Shown: piece by piece, positions 11,871 to 13,144 of the stretch | How the letters are laid out: each line of letters opens with the position of its first letter | Position numbering within the stretch: position 1 is the stretch's first letter | From: an uncultured bacterium | GTDB taxonomy: Bacteria > Verrucomicrobiota > Verrucomicrobiia > Opitutales > Intestinicryptomonadaceae | NCBI GenBank assembly: GCA_905214995.1 | Contig: CAJMOT010000053.1 | Span: 1-13,144, forward strand | Direction of reading: 5' to 3' | DNA: 13,144 nucleotides | The notes under the pieces: generated by a model | Told to the model about the DNA's origin: nothing | Databases searched by the model: none | Seen by the model: the letters and a program-made list of their open reading frames with translations, nothing else | Made by a program: the position numbers and the translations under genes

Positions 11871-13144
11871 ATGGATTGGCTCGGCAATCTCTTTTTCGGC
11901 GCGGGAATCGCGCACAGCATACTCGTATTCGCGCTCGTCATAACCTTGGGCGTCCTTCTGGGGCGCGTGAAAGTGGCGGGAATATCGCTCGGGGTGACCT
12001 GGATTCTATTCGTCGGGATTGTCGCAAGCCACTTCGGAATGGGCATAGAGGCCAACGTGCTCCACTTCTTCAAGGAGTTCGGGCTGGTGCTATTCGTGTT
12101 TTCAATAGGCCTGCAAGTGGGCCCGAGCTTTTTTTCGTCCTTTAAAAAGGAGGGAGTCGGCATGAACCTCGTGGCGGCGGCCGTCGTGTTCTGCGGCGTC
12201 GGGGTGGCGGTGGCGATACATTACGCCACGGGGCTGCCAATGCCCACGATGGTAGGGATCCTCTCCGGAGCGGTGACGAACACCCCCGGGCTGGGCGCGG
12301 CAACGCAGACTTATACCGACATCACGAGCCTCGACGACCCCTCCATATCGCTCGGCTACGCAGTCGCGTATCCCCTCGGGGTTCTCGGCATAATAGGATC
12401 GCTCATCGCGCTCAAATTCGCTTTCAGAATTTCTTTTGACGGGGAGTACGCCGAAATCCGCCGCCGCAAAGGGCTGAAAGTCGGCGCCGACAGGATAACT
12501 CTCGAAGTCGCCAACCCGTCCCTCGACGGCAGGACGATAGACGAGGTTCAGGAGCTCGTCGGCAGGCACTTTGTGATATCGAGAATCTGCGGAAAAGACG
12601 GAAAGATAGAGATAGCCAAATCCGAGAGCGTGCTGCACATGTCGGACAAGATCCTCGTGGTCGCGGAGCCAAAGGACATCGACTTTCTCGTCGCGTTCGT
12701 GGGCGAGAGGGCGGATATGGAATGGCAGAAGATGGACACCGCCCTCGAAGCGCGCCGCGTGATGATCACAAATCCGGACGTCAACGGCAAGACCCTCGGA
12801 AAGCTCGGACTGTACGGCGGATTTTCCTTCAACATCACGCGCGTCAACCGCGCCGGCATAGACCTCGTGGCGCACCCCGACTTGCAGCTCCAGATGGGCG
12901 ACCGCGTGACCGCCGTGGGCACCGCGACCTCCCTCAAAAGCGTCGAAAAAATCCTCGGCAACTCGATGATGCGCCTGCGCCAGCCGAACTTGGTGCCGAT
13001 ATTTCTCGGGATATTTCTCGGGGTTCTCGTCGGCAGCGTGCCTTTCTTTATTCCAGGCATACCGCAGCCGATAAAGCTCGGGCTCGCGGGCGGGCCGCTC
13101 GTGGTCTCGATTCTCTTGAGCAGGTTCGGGCCGAAGTTCAAGCT
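11871..13144 (+). CDS. AspT/YidE/YbjL-type permease with two RCK_C domains, 5' part (runs off right edge)
   Basis: The frame is open from ATG 11871 to the window end, 424 codons of a protein that is normally about 550 residues. The first membrane block holds segments such as HSILVFALVITLGVLLG and GISLGVTWILFVGIVASHF. It also has the family motifs EFGLVLFVFSIGLQVGPSFFSSF (about 68-90) and SGAVTNTPGLGAATQ (about 133-147), and GYAVAYPLGVLGIIGSLIAL. Two cytoplasmic TrkA-C/RCK_C domains follow (about 200-285 and 290-365), each with the pattern NP.L.G.T...L and D....VG. The second membrane block starts at VPIFLGIFLGVLVGS. The sequence matches E. coli YidE and Bacteroidetes homologues throughout. 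The family includes the AspT aspartate:alanine exchanger, but the substrate here is unknown. ATG 11871 fits homologues that begin MDWL or MEWL; TTG 11754 would add 39 residues with a hydrophobic stretch. Confidence 0.9.
   Translation, partial: MDWLGNLFFGAGIAHSILVFALVITLGVLLGRVKVAGISLGVTWILFVGIVASHFGMGIEANVLHFFKEFGLVLFVFSIGLQVGPSFFSSFKKEGVGMNLVAAAVVFCGVGVAVAIHYATGLPMPTMVGILSGAVTNTPGLGAATQTYTDITSLDDPSISLGYAVAYPLGVLGIIGSLIALKFAFRISFDGEYAEIRRRKGLKVGADRITLEVANPSLDGRTIDEVQELVGRHFVISRICGKDGKIEIAKSESVLHMSDKILVVAEPKDIDFLVAFVGERADMEWQKMDTALEARRVMITNPDVNGKTLGKLGLYGGFSFNITRVNRAGIDLVAHPDLQLQMGDRVTAVGTATSLKSVEKILGNSMMRLRQPNLVPIFLGIFLGVLVGSVPFFIPGIPQPIKLGLAGGPLVVSILLSRFGPKFK

Noticed and set aside
12102..12875. 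A 257-codon minus-strand open frame opposite the permease
   Set aside because: Antisense shadow of a well-supported AspT/YidE-type gene.

Overview
The window looks like chromosomal DNA of a GC-rich, Gram-negative (diderm) bacterium. The evidence is a FadL-type outer-membrane barrel, several Sec signal peptides, a lipoprotein and a large exported Ser/Thr/Asn/Gly-rich surface protein. Together with a GH50-like agarase-family enzyme, a DUF6259-like secreted enzyme and an AspT/YidE-type permease, this best fits a polysaccharide-degrading member of the PVC group, probably Verrucomicrobiota. That assignment is an inference from gene content, not a marker-based call. Most start codons lack a clear Shine-Dalgarno sequence; folD, the first gene and possibly the permease are exceptions.

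Layout. Positions 1-1146 (minus) hold the N-terminal 382 codons of a surface/exported protein that runs off the left edge. Positions 1262-1831 (minus) encode a TetR-family repressor. After a 430-bp divergent intergenic region comes a FadL/OmpP1-family transporter (2262-3503, plus). Two perfect 18-bp palindromes overlap or flank the fadL promoter and resemble the operator of Bacillus FadR, a TetR-type fatty-acid regulator, so regulator and transporter probably form one fatty-acid-responsive unit. A convergent terminator region separates fadL from a secreted GH50-like glycoside hydrolase (3781-5850, minus), whose upstream region carries two striking inverted repeats. Next, all on the minus strand, are a glyoxalase I-like VOC protein (5994-6380) and a bacterioferritin-like protein (6493-7017). 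A second secreted putative glycoside hydrolase (7236-9353, plus) is divergent from the ferritin.

Positions 9352-9754 are non-coding and repeat-rich. They contain a roughly 200-bp element with 19-20-nt terminal inverted repeats, two diverged copies of a bulged-hairpin repeat whose stems differ by compensatory changes, and a strong terminator. Next to this (9755-10273, minus) is the decayed 3' end of another GH50-like gene. The right part holds a lipoprotein-folD operon (11642 to 10411, minus) ending in a strong terminator, and the 5' part of an AspT/YidE-type permease (11871 to window end, plus).

Functionally, the region combines carbohydrate breakdown (two intact secreted hydrolases and one remnant), lipid uptake, stress/iron housekeeping and one-carbon metabolism. 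I see no phage, CRISPR, IS transposase, rRNA or tRNA gene. The most novel material is non-coding: the 9352-9705 repeats and the inverted repeats upstream of the GH50-like gene.
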